DNA of 64,000 nucleotides from Eubacterium sp. CAG:274. Its GTDB lineage: Bacteria > Bacillota > Clostridia > Lachnospirales > CAG-274. The DNA lies in the NCBI GenBank assembly GCA_000432155.1, contig FR888508.1, positions 282,041-346,040 on the forward strand. Reading direction: 5' to 3'. Shown here piece after piece: positions 33,629-41,056 of this stretch (position 1 is the stretch's first letter; each line of letters starts with the position of its first letter). The notes under the pieces are model-generated. The model did no database searches. It saw nothing but the letters and a program-made list of their open reading frames with translations, and had not been told where the DNA came from. The position numbers were made by a program, and so were the translations under genes.

Positions 33629-34369
33629 CTACATATAATACATTTTCTTTAGTTGTTCTGTATAAGTTCCGTCTTGGTTATATACTATTATAGGTTCAAG
33701 GTTCTTGAGCGGTGGTTTTCCACCTTTTGCAAACTCAATAAGTACCAAATTAGGTGCTTTATTTGCATAAGGCTGTATCATTTGCATAACCTTTGGTTCT
33801 AACCTATGATTTCTGGCTGAATAAAAAATATCTGTCAATCTTTCTGCTCTATGAACCATATACAATCTGCCACCAAATTTAAGCATTTTATTTGCATTTT
33901 CAAATATATCGTCAATATTGCACATTATTTCGTGTCTAGCTATAGCCTTTGGCGAATGGTCATTTTTTGCACCGACACCCTGTGCCATATAAGGTGGATT
34001 ACAAGTTACAACATTAAATGTAGCAAGTTTAAAGTAATTGCAAAGATTTTTAATATCGTCATTTATAATCTGAATTTTGTCTGATACTTCATTCATAATA
34101 ACTGACCTCTGAGCCATTTCTGCCACAGGAGTCTGTATTTCAATACCAGTAAAATGTTCTCCATTTGTTTTACCATACAAAAGCAATGGAATTACTCCAT
34201 TGCCTGTACACATATCTAAGGCCTTTTCGCCTCTTTTCACTTTTGCAAAACTAGAAAGAAGAACTGCATCTATACCAAAACAAAAACCATTTTTATTTTG
34301 AATAATATACAATCCACTACATTGAAGGTCGTCTATTCTCTCTCCCTCAAAAATCTCCATATCTATCAT
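33629..34369 (-). CDS. tRNA1(Val) (adenine-N6)-methyltransferase (TrmN6/YabB)
   Basis: SAM-dependent N6-adenine methyltransferase for A37 of tRNA-Val (family assignment). Seen: SAM motif ALDMCTGNGVIPLLL (~50-64), acidic GIEIQ, and the catalytic NPPYMAQG (~122-129). Its ATG overlaps the ricT stop (ATGA). Length 246 fits TrmN6. Confidence 0.9.
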   Translation of the reverse strand: MIDMEIFEGERIDDLQCSGLYIIQNKNGFCFGIDAVLLSSFAKVKRGEKALDMCTGNGVIPLLLYGKTNGEHFTGIEIQTPVAEMAQRSVIMNEVSDKIQIINDDIKNLCNYFKLATFNVVTCNPPYMAQGVGAKNDHSPKAIARHEIMCNIDDIFENANKMLKFGGRLYMVHRAERLTDIFYSARNHRLEPKVMQMIQPYANKAPNLVLIEFAKGGKPPLKNLEPIIVYNQDGTYTEQLKKMYYM

Positions 34370-35238
34370 TTGTCTAGTAATTCCTTCATTTCCTCTTTAG
34401 AAAGTCGTTCTTCTCGCCTATGCTTACGCTTTACAATAGAAATTTCCTCTGGATTAAAGAAGAATACTGTAACTTCGTCTTTTGGTGGTTTTCTGATAGC
34501 TGTTTTAATTACCTGTTTTAATACAGATACACTTAAAACCTCGCCTTGACCCTCTGGAGTATCAATAATATCCCCCTCTCCTGGGAGATTTTTAATCAAT
34601 TCTTCGTAAGAACTCTGTTCATACTGTAAACAACACATAAGTCTGCCACAAGAACCTGATATTTTGCTTGGGTTAAGGGATAAACCTTGGTCCTTTGCCA
34701 TTTTAATACTTACTGGGTGGAAATCCCCTAAGAAAGTTGCACAGCAAAGAGGTCTGCCACAAATACCAATACCATTTACCATTTTGGCTTCATCACGAAC
34801 ACCAATCTGTCTTAATTCTATTCTTGTTCTGAAAACCGCTGCTAAATCCTTTACAAGTTCTCTAAAGTCAATTCTGTTGTCAGCAGTAAAGTAGAAAATA
34901 ATCTTACTATTGTCAAAAGTTATTTCCACATCAATAAGACGCATTGGTAAATTATGCTTTTTTATTTTTTCGTGACAAATATCAAGAGCCTCTTTTTCCT
35001 TTTCCTTATTAGCTGCATATCTTTCTTCATCTTGTTCTGTAGCAATACGGCTTACTTTCTTTAAAGGCTGAACTACTTCATCTTCACTTATATCTCTTTT
35101 ACCTATGACAACTGTACCATATTCAGTACCTCTTGAGGTTTCAACTACAACATGGCTACCTTTTTCAACAGGCAATTCAGCAGGGTCAAAATAGTAAATC
35201 TTTCCTACTGGTTTAAACCTTACACCAACTACTATCAT
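34366..35238 (-). CDS. ricT: PSP1-domain protein RicT (YaaT)
   Basis: Part of the Ric (YlbF-YmcA-YaaT) complex that in Bacillus acts with RNase Y on mRNA maturation and affects sporulation and biofilm; it carries Fe-S clusters. Seen: the N-terminal PSP1 region (KIYYFDPAELPVEKGSHVVVET), and two Cys-rich motifs, GICGRPLCC (~160-168) and SCGRLMCC (~195-202). Between tmk/holB and trmN exactly as in other Firmicutes. The C-terminal tail is basic. Confidence 0.93.
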   Translation of the reverse strand: MIVVGVRFKPVGKIYYFDPAELPVEKGSHVVVETSRGTEYGTVVIGKRDISEDEVVQPLKKVSRIATEQDEERYAANKEKEKEALDICHEKIKKHNLPMRLIDVEITFDNSKIIFYFTADNRIDFRELVKDLAAVFRTRIELRQIGVRDEAKMVNGIGICGRPLCCATFLGDFHPVSIKMAKDQGLSLNPSKISGSCGRLMCCLQYEQSSYEELIKNLPGEGDIIDTPEGQGEVLSVSVLKQVIKTAIRKPPKDEVTVFFFNPEEISIVKRKHRREERLSKEEMKELLDK

Positions 35239-35240
35239 TC

Positions 35241-36227
35241 TTACTTCTCCTTTATCTTAAAAAACAGAGTTTCAGTCATAAGCTGAAAATCTCCGTTATT
35301 GAGTAATTTCATTCTTGTATCATTTATGGCATCGCATCTTTTTTCCAGCTGTGCTGTATTTGAAGTCTGTGCCATATTTATAATATCATCTATTTTATCT
35401 TGTTGAATAATATATCGTCTGCTACCAGTTTTTATATACACAAGAGTATCTCTGTAAAGTAACAGCAATATCTCCAACACCGTATCAATTTCGTCTTTAT
35501 ATTCCTTTAAGCCCTCAGCCAATTTATACATTTTTATTAAATCAGCTTTTTCCAATTCTCTTGCTAAGTTAAGGGTATAGTCCCTTATTTCATTAAAATC
35601 CTGTGAGTTACTAAGTTCGACAGCTCTACCAATACTTCCTTGAGAATATCTGGCATACATTTGAGCCTTTTCTCTATCAAGGGAATTGTTGTCAATTAGA
35701 TATTTTTCAATAAGATTATGGTCTACCGGTCTTAATTTGAATGTAACACATCGGGATAAAATAGTAGCAAGAAGTTTATTGTAATTTTCACACAACAACA
35801 TAAAAATTGCGAACTCTGGCGGTTCTTCAAGTGTTTTAAGAAAAGCATTCTGTGCCGAAACATTCATTTTGTCGGCATCAGGCATTATAAATATTTTATA
35901 TTTGTTTGAATGGGGTCTATAAATAATGTTTTCCCCTATCTGTTCTCTTATTACATCAACTGTAATATCTCTTTTACTATGGGTAATAGTAATAATATCC
36001 GGATTATTTCCTGTATCAAAAGTTTTGCAACTTATACATTGTCCGCAAGGTTCTGTACCACCGTTGCGACAATTAAGGGTTTTAGCAAAGGCTTTAGCCA
36101 GAGTATGTTTTCCTATGCCTTTTTCTCCACTAAAGATATAGGCGTGATTTACTCGTTCTCCAATTATAGAATTTTTCAAACTATGAACTATGTTCTCGTG
36201 TCCTAATATCCGGTTAAAGCCTATCAC
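35241..36227 (-). CDS. holB: DNA polymerase III subunit delta'
   Basis: Clamp-loader subunit. Seen: Walker A-like GEKGIGKHTLAKA (~34-46), zinc motif CRNGGTEPCGQCISC (~53-67), Walker B-like FIMPDADKM, and the SRC-containing sensor LATILSRCVTFKL. The C-terminal half is the helical collar. Only 1 nt separates it from tmk and 2 nt from ricT, a tight operon. Confidence 0.93.
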   Translation of the reverse strand: MIGFNRILGHENIVHSLKNSIIGERVNHAYIFSGEKGIGKHTLAKAFAKTLNCRNGGTEPCGQCISCKTFDTGNNPDIITITHSKRDITVDVIREQIGENIIYRPHSNKYKIFIMPDADKMNVSAQNAFLKTLEEPPEFAIFMLLCENYNKLLATILSRCVTFKLRPVDHNLIEKYLIDNNSLDREKAQMYARYSQGSIGRAVELSNSQDFNEIRDYTLNLARELEKADLIKMYKLAEGLKEYKDEIDTVLEILLLLYRDTLVYIKTGSRRYIIQQDKIDDIINMAQTSNTAQLEKRCDAINDTRMKLLNNGDFQLMTETLFFKIKEK

Positions 36228-36228
36228 A

Positions 36229-36861
36229 TTAAAAACCTCGTTTTTTCATAAAGCCCTCAATATGATTAAGGATTTCACTATGAATATCCTCCTCTGTTTT
36301 AAGAGCATCAATGATTTTAATTCTTTCTTTGTTTCTTCTTGCAAGGCTAATATATCCATCAAAAACTCTCTGGTGGAAATTTGCCTTTTCTGCCTCAAGT
36401 CTGTCAAGCTCTGCCTGCTTAGACTTTCTAGCAATACTATCTTCTGGTTTAAGTTTCAAAAGAAAAGTAATGTCCGGTTCTAGTGAATTTACACCGGCTC
36501 TGTTAATGTTCTTTATAAAGTTTTCGCCCATACCTCTTGCAAAACCTTGATATACAAGGCTTGAATCCAAAAATCTGTCACTTATAACAACGCCACCGTC
36601 TTTAAGCACAGGTTCAATAACTTCATTAACTAACTGAGCTCTCGCTGCTGCATACAAAAGAGCCTCTGTAATATTAGCTATTTCACTATTATTTTTATCA
36701 ATTATAATTTCTCTAATTTTTTCTCCTATTGGAGTACCACCTGGTTCTCTAGTACAAACTACTCTATATCCTTTTTCAGAAAAATATTCTTTAAGTCTAT
36801 TAATCTGAGTAGTTTTGCCAGAACCATCTGTACCCTCAAGGGTTATAAAAAGTCCAGACAT
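36229..36861 (-). CDS. tmk: Thymidylate kinase
   Basis: Phosphorylates dTMP to dTDP. Seen: P-loop EGTDGSGKTTQ (~8-18), the DR(Y/F) motif SDRFLDSSLVYQG (~93-105), and a LID region with KSKQAELDRLE. Length 210 is standard. First gene of the tmk-holB-ricT-trmN-rsmI operon. Confidence 0.96.
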   Translation of the reverse strand: MSGLFITLEGTDGSGKTTQINRLKEYFSEKGYRVVCTREPGGTPIGEKIREIIIDKNNSEIANITEALLYAAARAQLVNEVIEPVLKDGGVVISDRFLDSSLVYQGFARGMGENFIKNINRAGVNSLEPDITFLLKLKPEDSIARKSKQAELDRLEAEKANFHQRVFDGYISLARRNKERIKIIDALKTEEDIHSEILNHIEGFMKKRGF

Positions 36862-36884
36862 AATCTTTCTCCTGTTATTTTATT

Positions 36885-37643
36885 TTATCTTGCAAGCCAG
36901 CCACCGTCAACAGCAAGAGTAAAGCCATTTATATAGCTTGCTGCATCAGAACAAAGGAATACAACAGCACCTGCCATATCCTCTGGTGTACCCCAACGAC
37001 CGGCAGGTATTCTGCCAAGGATTTCATCAGAACGATTTGCATCACTTCTGAGCTGATTTGTATTGTTAGTTGCCATATAACCTGGTGCAATAGCATTTAC
37101 ATTTATGTTCTTTGAAGCCCATTCATTTGCTAAAGCTCTTGTTAAGCCTAAAATAGCAGACTTACTTGCTGTGTAAGCAGGAACTCTGATACCACCTTGA
37201 TAGCTAAGCATTGATGCCACATTGACAATCTTGCCACCACCAAATTTTTCAAATTCCTTAGCAAAAGCCTGACACATAAAGAATACAACCTTTTGGTTGA
37301 TTGTGATAACCTTGTCCCAATCAGCCTCAGGAACATTAATAGCATCTTCTCTTAAAATAATACCTGCATTATTTACAAGAATATCTACCTTGCCAAATCT
37401 TTCAACAGTTTTGTCAATAATACCCTGAATAGGTTCTGTTGAGCCTAAGTCAGCAATTACTTCAAGGAATTCGCCACCGTCTTTTTCAATTAAAGCCTTT
37501 GTTTCTTCGCAACTTCTTCTGGCAACACCTGCTACCTTTGCACCGGCCTGAGCCAAAGCAACACACATACCCTGACCAAGTCCTGTATTAGCACCTGTAA
37601 CAACTGCAACCTTACCTTTTAAGCTAAATTTATCCATTATCAT
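36885..37643 (-). CDS. Short-chain dehydrogenase, 2-deoxy-D-gluconate 3-dehydrogenase (KduD) type
   Basis: NAD(P)-dependent oxidoreductase of 252 residues. Seen: TGANTGLGQG (~19-28), DILVNNAGIILRE (~88-100), catalytic Ser and YTASKSA (~157-163), and PAGRWGTPEDMAGAVVFL. The NPEA-like linker and C-terminal DGGWLAR match KduD-type enzymes that act on 2-keto-3-deoxygluconate isomers in pectin or glucuronate breakdown. No other uronate genes lie beside it, so the substrate is tentative. RBS GGGAGG, own promoter, 23 nt before tmk. Confidence 0.85.
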   Translation of the reverse strand: MIMDKFSLKGKVAVVTGANTGLGQGMCVALAQAGAKVAGVARRSCEETKALIEKDGGEFLEVIADLGSTEPIQGIIDKTVERFGKVDILVNNAGIILREDAINVPEADWDKVITINQKVVFFMCQAFAKEFEKFGGGKIVNVASMLSYQGGIRVPAYTASKSAILGLTRALANEWASKNINVNAIAPGYMATNNTNQLRSDANRSDEILGRIPAGRWGTPEDMAGAVVFLCSDAASYINGFTLAVDGGWLAR

Positions 37644-37686
37644 ATTACTTTCCTCCCTTAAAAATGTTCTCTTTCTTTACCGTTTC

Positions 37687-37715
37687 ATTATAACACATCG
37701 CCAAACTCTGTACAA
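37687..37715 (-). promoter_or_regulatory. Promoter of the kduD-like gene
   Basis: Minus strand TTGTAC (37715-37710), 17-bp spacer, TATAAT (37692-37687), 44 nt before the ATG. Confidence 0.65.
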
Positions 37716-37796
37716 GCCTATTTGATGTATATTTAATCCCATTCATTGACAAAATTTCCACAACTAATTTTATTTTTTCATTAGCCACATTACCCA

Positions 37797-37825
37797 TTGA
37801 AAATATTGCAATTTTATGTTAATAT
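37797..37825 (+). promoter_or_regulatory. Promoter of the DtxR-like regulator gene
   Basis: TTGAAA (37797-37802), 17-bp spacer, TAATAT (37820-37825), 32 nt upstream of the start codon. Confidence 0.6.
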
Positions 37826-37857
37826 GTTACATAGAAGATATATTGGGAGTGAGAAAA

Positions 37858-38226
37858 ATGGCGATTCAAGAATCCGGTGAAAATTATTTGGAAACTATAC
37901 TTATTTTGAAAGAACGCAACGGTTATGTTCGTTCAATAGATATTGCACACGAAACAGGTTTTTCTAAGCCTAGTGTTAGTAGAGCCGTATCAATATTGAA
38001 GAAGGAGGGTCTTGTAGAAATTGACCCTTTAAACCAGATTTTACTTACTGACAAAGGTCGAGAAATCGCCGAAGGAATTTACGAAAGACACAGAGTTTTG
38101 ACAAAGTTTTTTGAACATATCGGTGTAGATGCAGATGTTGCAGCAGCTGATGCTTGCAAAATCGAACATATAATAAGTTCCCAGACTTTTGAAAGAATAA
38201 AAGAAAAATTCAATTTAAGTGAGTAA
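37858..38226 (+). CDS. DtxR/MntR family metal-dependent regulator
   Basis: 122-residue winged-helix regulator with a dimerisation domain. Seen: ESGENYLETILILKERNGYVRSIDIAHETGFSKPSVS, the DtxR-type HTH with recognition helix KPSVSRAVSIL, and GIYERHRVLTKFFEHIGV and CKIEHIIS, which hold the metal ligands (His and Glu/Cys). It lacks the C-terminal SH3-like domain, as MntR does. The start ATG at 37858 has GGGAGTGAG before it; the upstream in-frame ATG has no RBS. Metal (Fe or Mn) unknown. No metal transporter is nearby; thioredoxin follows by 44 nt. Confidence 0.88.
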   Translation: MAIQESGENYLETILILKERNGYVRSIDIAHETGFSKPSVSRAVSILKKEGLVEIDPLNQILLTDKGREIAEGIYERHRVLTKFFEHIGVDADVAAADACKIEHIISSQTFERIKEKFNLSE

Positions 38227-38270
38227 TAGTTACACCAAATGCACAGAATAAGGAAAAAGGAGGTAACGGT

Positions 38271-38579
38271 ATGTCAGTTATTGATGTAAAAACAGCAGAT
38301 TTTGAAGCAGAAGTTTTAAAAAGTGATAAAACAGTTTTAGTTGATTTTTGGGCTGTTTGGTGTGGTCCTTGCAGAATGTTAAGCCCAGTTGTAGACCAGA
38401 TAGCAGAAGAAAATCCAGATATAAAAGTTTGCAAAGTCAATGTAGACGAGGAACAACAGCTTGCTATAAAGTACGGTGTTATGAGTATTCCTACTCTTTT
38501 AGTTTTTAAGGGTGGCGAACTTGTAAACCAGAGTGTTGGCGTTATTCCAAAGGAAGAAGTTTTAAATTTAATAAAGTAA
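38271..38579 (+). CDS. trxA: Thioredoxin
   Basis: Cytoplasmic protein disulphide reductant. Seen: VDFWAVWCGPCRML with the redox pair Cys 31 / Cys 34, and the cis-Pro motif MSIPTLLVFKGG (~75-86). Length 102 is typical. RBS AAGGAGG. Probably cotranscribed with the upstream regulator; a terminator follows. Confidence 0.95.
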   Translation: MSVIDVKTADFEAEVLKSDKTVLVDFWAVWCGPCRMLSPVVDQIAEENPDIKVCKVNVDEEQQLAIKYGVMSIPTLLVFKGGELVNQSVGVIPKEEVLNLIK

Positions 38580-38583
38580 TACT

Positions 38584-38612
38584 AAGACCATCTGTTTCAG
38601 GTGGTCTTTTTT
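38584..38612 (+). terminator. Terminator of trxA
   Basis: 11-bp stem AAGACCATCTG / CAGGTGGTCTT (one G-U), loop TTT, run of T to 38612, just after the trxA stop. Confidence 0.88.
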
Positions 38613-38636
38613 CGTTTCACATAGATATATTACATA

Positions 38637-38670
38637 GAAAGACCGTTTCCTACGCAGAAAACGGCCTTTC
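38637..38670 (-). terminator. Terminator of the BspA-like gene
   Basis: 12-bp stem (38659-38670 with 38637-38648), fully paired in minus-strand RNA through a G-U pair and mismatched on the plus strand, 6 nt after the stop codon. Confidence 0.65.
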
Positions 38671-38676
38671 TTTTTA

Positions 38677-39894
38677 TCATATTTCGCTAATTTTTCCTGT
38701 TACATACTTCATAAGAAGTATAACATCTCTCATATCTATAGAGCCATCTCCATTTATATCACCCTTTTCAACATAGTAAACTATTGTTGAACCACTTGGA
38801 TATAAACTTATGTTATCTGCTGTACTGCCTTTCTTACAAGTTACATTTAATGCTCCACATCTATAAAAGCCATCTTCTGAAACTGATGTAACACTTTCAG
38901 GAATAGAAACATATTTTAAACCTGTACATTTATAAAAAGCAAAGTCTTCTATAGAATTAACTCCCTCTGGAATAATAACTGTTTCAATATCAGTATTGTT
39001 CTTAAAAGCATTTTCCCCTATAGCCTTAACATAAACACCACCAATATTTGACGGTATATTAACTACCTTTTCGCTACCACTATAGCCTGTAATTGTTCCT
39101 GTTGAGGAATTGAAATTAAATGCTGTTGTTGTAGCATCGTCTAAATATACCTTTTTTGCTATTGATGGGTAATCAGTATATTTATCTGCTGTTGAGTTTT
39201 TGTAGCAGTATATTGTATTTAGGTTACTACAATCTTTAAACGCTGATTCTCCTATGCTTGTTACTCCTGCTAGGATTGCTATACTTGTTAAACTACTACA
39301 ACTCTCAAACGCTGAATACCCTATGCTTGTTACTCCTGCTGGGATTGCTATACTTGTTAAGCTACTACAACTCTGAAACGCACCACCACCTATGCTTGTT
39401 AATCCTTCCGGCATTGTTATACTTGTTAAGCTACTACAACCATAAAACACAAAATCTTTTAGGCTTGTTACTCCTACTGGAATTTCTATACTTGTCAAAC
39501 TACTACAGCTATCAAACACAGACATTCCTATGCTTGTTACTCCGTCCGGTATTTCTATACTTGTTAAACTACTACAGCCCAAAAACGCACAATCTCCTAT
39601 GCTCGTTACTCCGTCACCTATGACAATTTCTTTAATATCATTATTAAGATAGAATGGAGAGCTTCCAATGTAATAATCATTCATATTCCCACTACCACTT
39701 ATCTTCAATAGACCGTCATCATCTAAGGTGTATGTTACATTATCTCCACACTCTCCACTTTTAACAATGATAGCAGATGTTGATTGTGCTGTAACTGTAT
39801 TTTCTATACTTGCCCCATAAGTTACATCAAATGCTCCAAACATCAAAACCGTTGCTAAAAACATACCTAACATTTTTCTTTTTATTTCGCCCAC
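38677..39894 (-). CDS. BspA-type leucine-rich-repeat surface protein with C-terminal dockerin motif
   Basis: Secreted 405-residue protein. Seen: signal peptide (~1-28), a SGECGDNVTYTLDDDGLLKI module common at the start of BspA-like proteins, six 23-residue repeats (~101-238; SSLTSIEIPDGVTSIG type), a spacer, two or three more degenerate repeats (~275-360), and a C-terminal GDINGDGSIDMRDVILLMKYVTG, which is one calcium-binding half of a type I dockerin. Such repeats mediate adhesion; the dockerin motif hints at docking to a cohesin scaffold. Start is GTG with AAAGG close by; an internal ATG (residue 8) is possible. Confidence 0.88.
   Translation of the reverse strand: MGEIKRKMLGMFLATVLMFGAFDVTYGASIENTVTAQSTSAIIVKSGECGDNVTYTLDDDGLLKISGSGNMNDYYIGSSPFYLNNDIKEIVIGDGVTSIGDCAFLGCSSLTSIEIPDGVTSIGMSVFDSCSSLTSIEIPVGVTSLKDFVFYGCSSLTSITMPEGLTSIGGGAFQSCSSLTSIAIPAGVTSIGYSAFESCSSLTSIAILAGVTSIGESAFKDCSNLNTIYCYKNSTADKYTDYPSIAKKVYLDDATTTAFNFNSSTGTITGYSGSEKVVNIPSNIGGVYVKAIGENAFKNNTDIETVIIPEGVNSIEDFAFYKCTGLKYVSIPESVTSVSEDGFYRCGALNVTCKKGSTADNISLYPSGSTIVYYVEKGDINGDGSIDMRDVILLMKYVTGKISEI
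39250..39594. repeat. Tandem 69-bp repeats inside the BspA-like gene
   Basis: Five near-identical 69-bp units (23 codons each), followed by a sixth diverged one, coding for the SSLTSI repeats. Nucleotide identity between units is high, which suggests recent expansion and possible length variation between strains. Confidence 0.88.
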
Positions 39895-40075
39895 ACCTTT
39901 CTTTAATCACCTAAATATAAGACCTTTTGTTTCCATACAATATTAGATATTATGTGACAAAAAAGGGACATTTGAAATATTCCTTCTATCAACTTCAATA
40001 TCTAAATTATATTTTATATTACCATTTATATAATCATTTTGCAATATTGTTGTACGAATATCTTCACAATTCAGA

Positions 40076-40139
40076 ACAAATTAACTTTGTTAATTTGTGG
40101 CTTGACAAGCAAGCCATCGGATTTATCTTTCCGATTCAC
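40076..40139 (+). repeat. Structured intergenic repeat, copy 2
   Basis: First stem ACAAATTAAC / GTTAATTTGT (40076-40085, 40089-40098) with loop TTT; second stem GGCTTG / CAAGCC (40099-40104, 40110-40115); core ATCGGATTTATCTTTCCGAT (40116-40135); then TCAC. TTCACAAT occurs directly on both sides (40063-40070 and 40135-40142). The 291-bp gap between the BspA-like and TPR genes otherwise holds only AT-rich sequence and the TPR gene terminator. Confidence 0.87.
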
Positions 40140-40142
40140 AAT

Positions 40143-40186
40143 AAAAAATGTGGAACTCCATACAGTAACGAAGTTCCACATTTTTT
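40143..40186. terminator. Terminator of the TPR protein gene
   Basis: 15-bp perfect stem AAAAAATGTGGAACT / AGTTCCACATTTTTT (40143-40157, 40172-40186), touching the stop codon of the leftward gene and lying 3 nt from repeat copy 2. Confidence 0.88.
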
Positions 40187-41040
40187 TATTTTTCTAATTT
40201 TTTCAATTCTTCTTCAATCTGTTCTTTCTTTACAGTATTTAAAGCTGAAATATAGCAACCATTTGCTTTTTCAAGATATTCCTTTGCTTTTTCAATATTA
40301 CCCTCATTTTCTTCTAAAAGAGCCATATAGTAAAGGCTTTCAACCATATTTTCTCTATAGTCTATTGCCTTTTGAAAATTTTCATAGGCTTTTTTATAAT
40401 CTCCTTGATTATAGTATATTTGACCTAAATTATCCCAAGCCGGAGCATACTCCTCATTATCCTTTAAGGCACTATTTGTCAATTCAACAGCCTTTTCATA
40501 ATTACCCTTTAACATATAAAAATAGCCAAGAGTAGTAAGTGTATTAGGGTTAATATAGTTATACTTTTTCTGTAAATCTTCAATAGTGGAAATAGCCTTA
40601 TCAATATCTCCCAACACCCAATAACAGCTTGAAACAGCAAGAGGTATAAGTTTATCAAAAAGGACTTTTACATTTAACTTTTCAGCTCTTTGGAATATAG
40701 GTAATGCTTCATCAGCCCTACCCTCGTGGAGAGCATCAAGAGCATAGTTATAAAGTGCCTTTACATTTCTGGTATTTTTCTTTACAGCTATAGCATAAAA
40801 TTTCTTTGCCTTTTCCGGTTCTCTCAAGAAGTAATACATATTGCCAATCATACCTATAACATAGGCATTACATACAACGGCACTTACAAGTAAATACACC
40901 AACAATGCCGGTATTAATATCCATTCCTTAAATCTGAGAAAAAACACCAACACTATCCACGCAAGCATCATATATCCCAGTGTTAGTCCTTTCCAGTAAG
41001 CTACTAGGTCTATCTTTTTTTCTTTTATTTTAGCAGACAT
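40186..41040 (-). CDS. Membrane-anchored TPR repeat protein
   Basis: 284 residues: two adjacent hydrophobic segments (~18-35 and ~39-62), then tandem tetratricopeptide repeats (~75-265) with typical positions such as YYNQGDYKKAYENFQKAIDY and YMLKGNYEKAVELTNSALK. Such proteins act as protein-binding scaffolds; the partner is unknown. It starts 16 nt after the recQ stop with AGGAGGGG before the ATG, so it is the second gene of a recQ operon. Confidence 0.85.
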   Translation of the reverse strand: MSAKIKEKKIDLVAYWKGLTLGYMMLAWIVLVFFLRFKEWILIPALLVYLLVSAVVCNAYVIGMIGNMYYFLREPEKAKKFYAIAVKKNTRNVKALYNYALDALHEGRADEALPIFQRAEKLNVKVLFDKLIPLAVSSCYWVLGDIDKAISTIEDLQKKYNYINPNTLTTLGYFYMLKGNYEKAVELTNSALKDNEEYAPAWDNLGQIYYNQGDYKKAYENFQKAIDYRENMVESLYYMALLEENEGNIEKAKEYLEKANGCYISALNTVKKEQIEEELKKLEK

Positions 41041-41056
41041 TAACGCCCCTCCTAAA

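Noticed and set aside
39250..39594. Tandem repeats as a CRISPR array
   Set aside because: Units are directly adjacent without unique spacers and encode 23-residue protein repeats.
40076..40098. A Rex operator in the palindrome TTAAC-TTT-GTTAA
   Set aside because: Rex sites read TTGTTAA...TTAACAA; this is the reversed order and is explained as the first stem of the repeat element.
39927..40535. A 202-codon open frame on the plus strand over the gap before the TPR gene
   Set aside because: It runs through the repeat element and antisense to the TPR gene, has no RBS, and shows Leu/Tyr/Phe-rich low-complexity composition.
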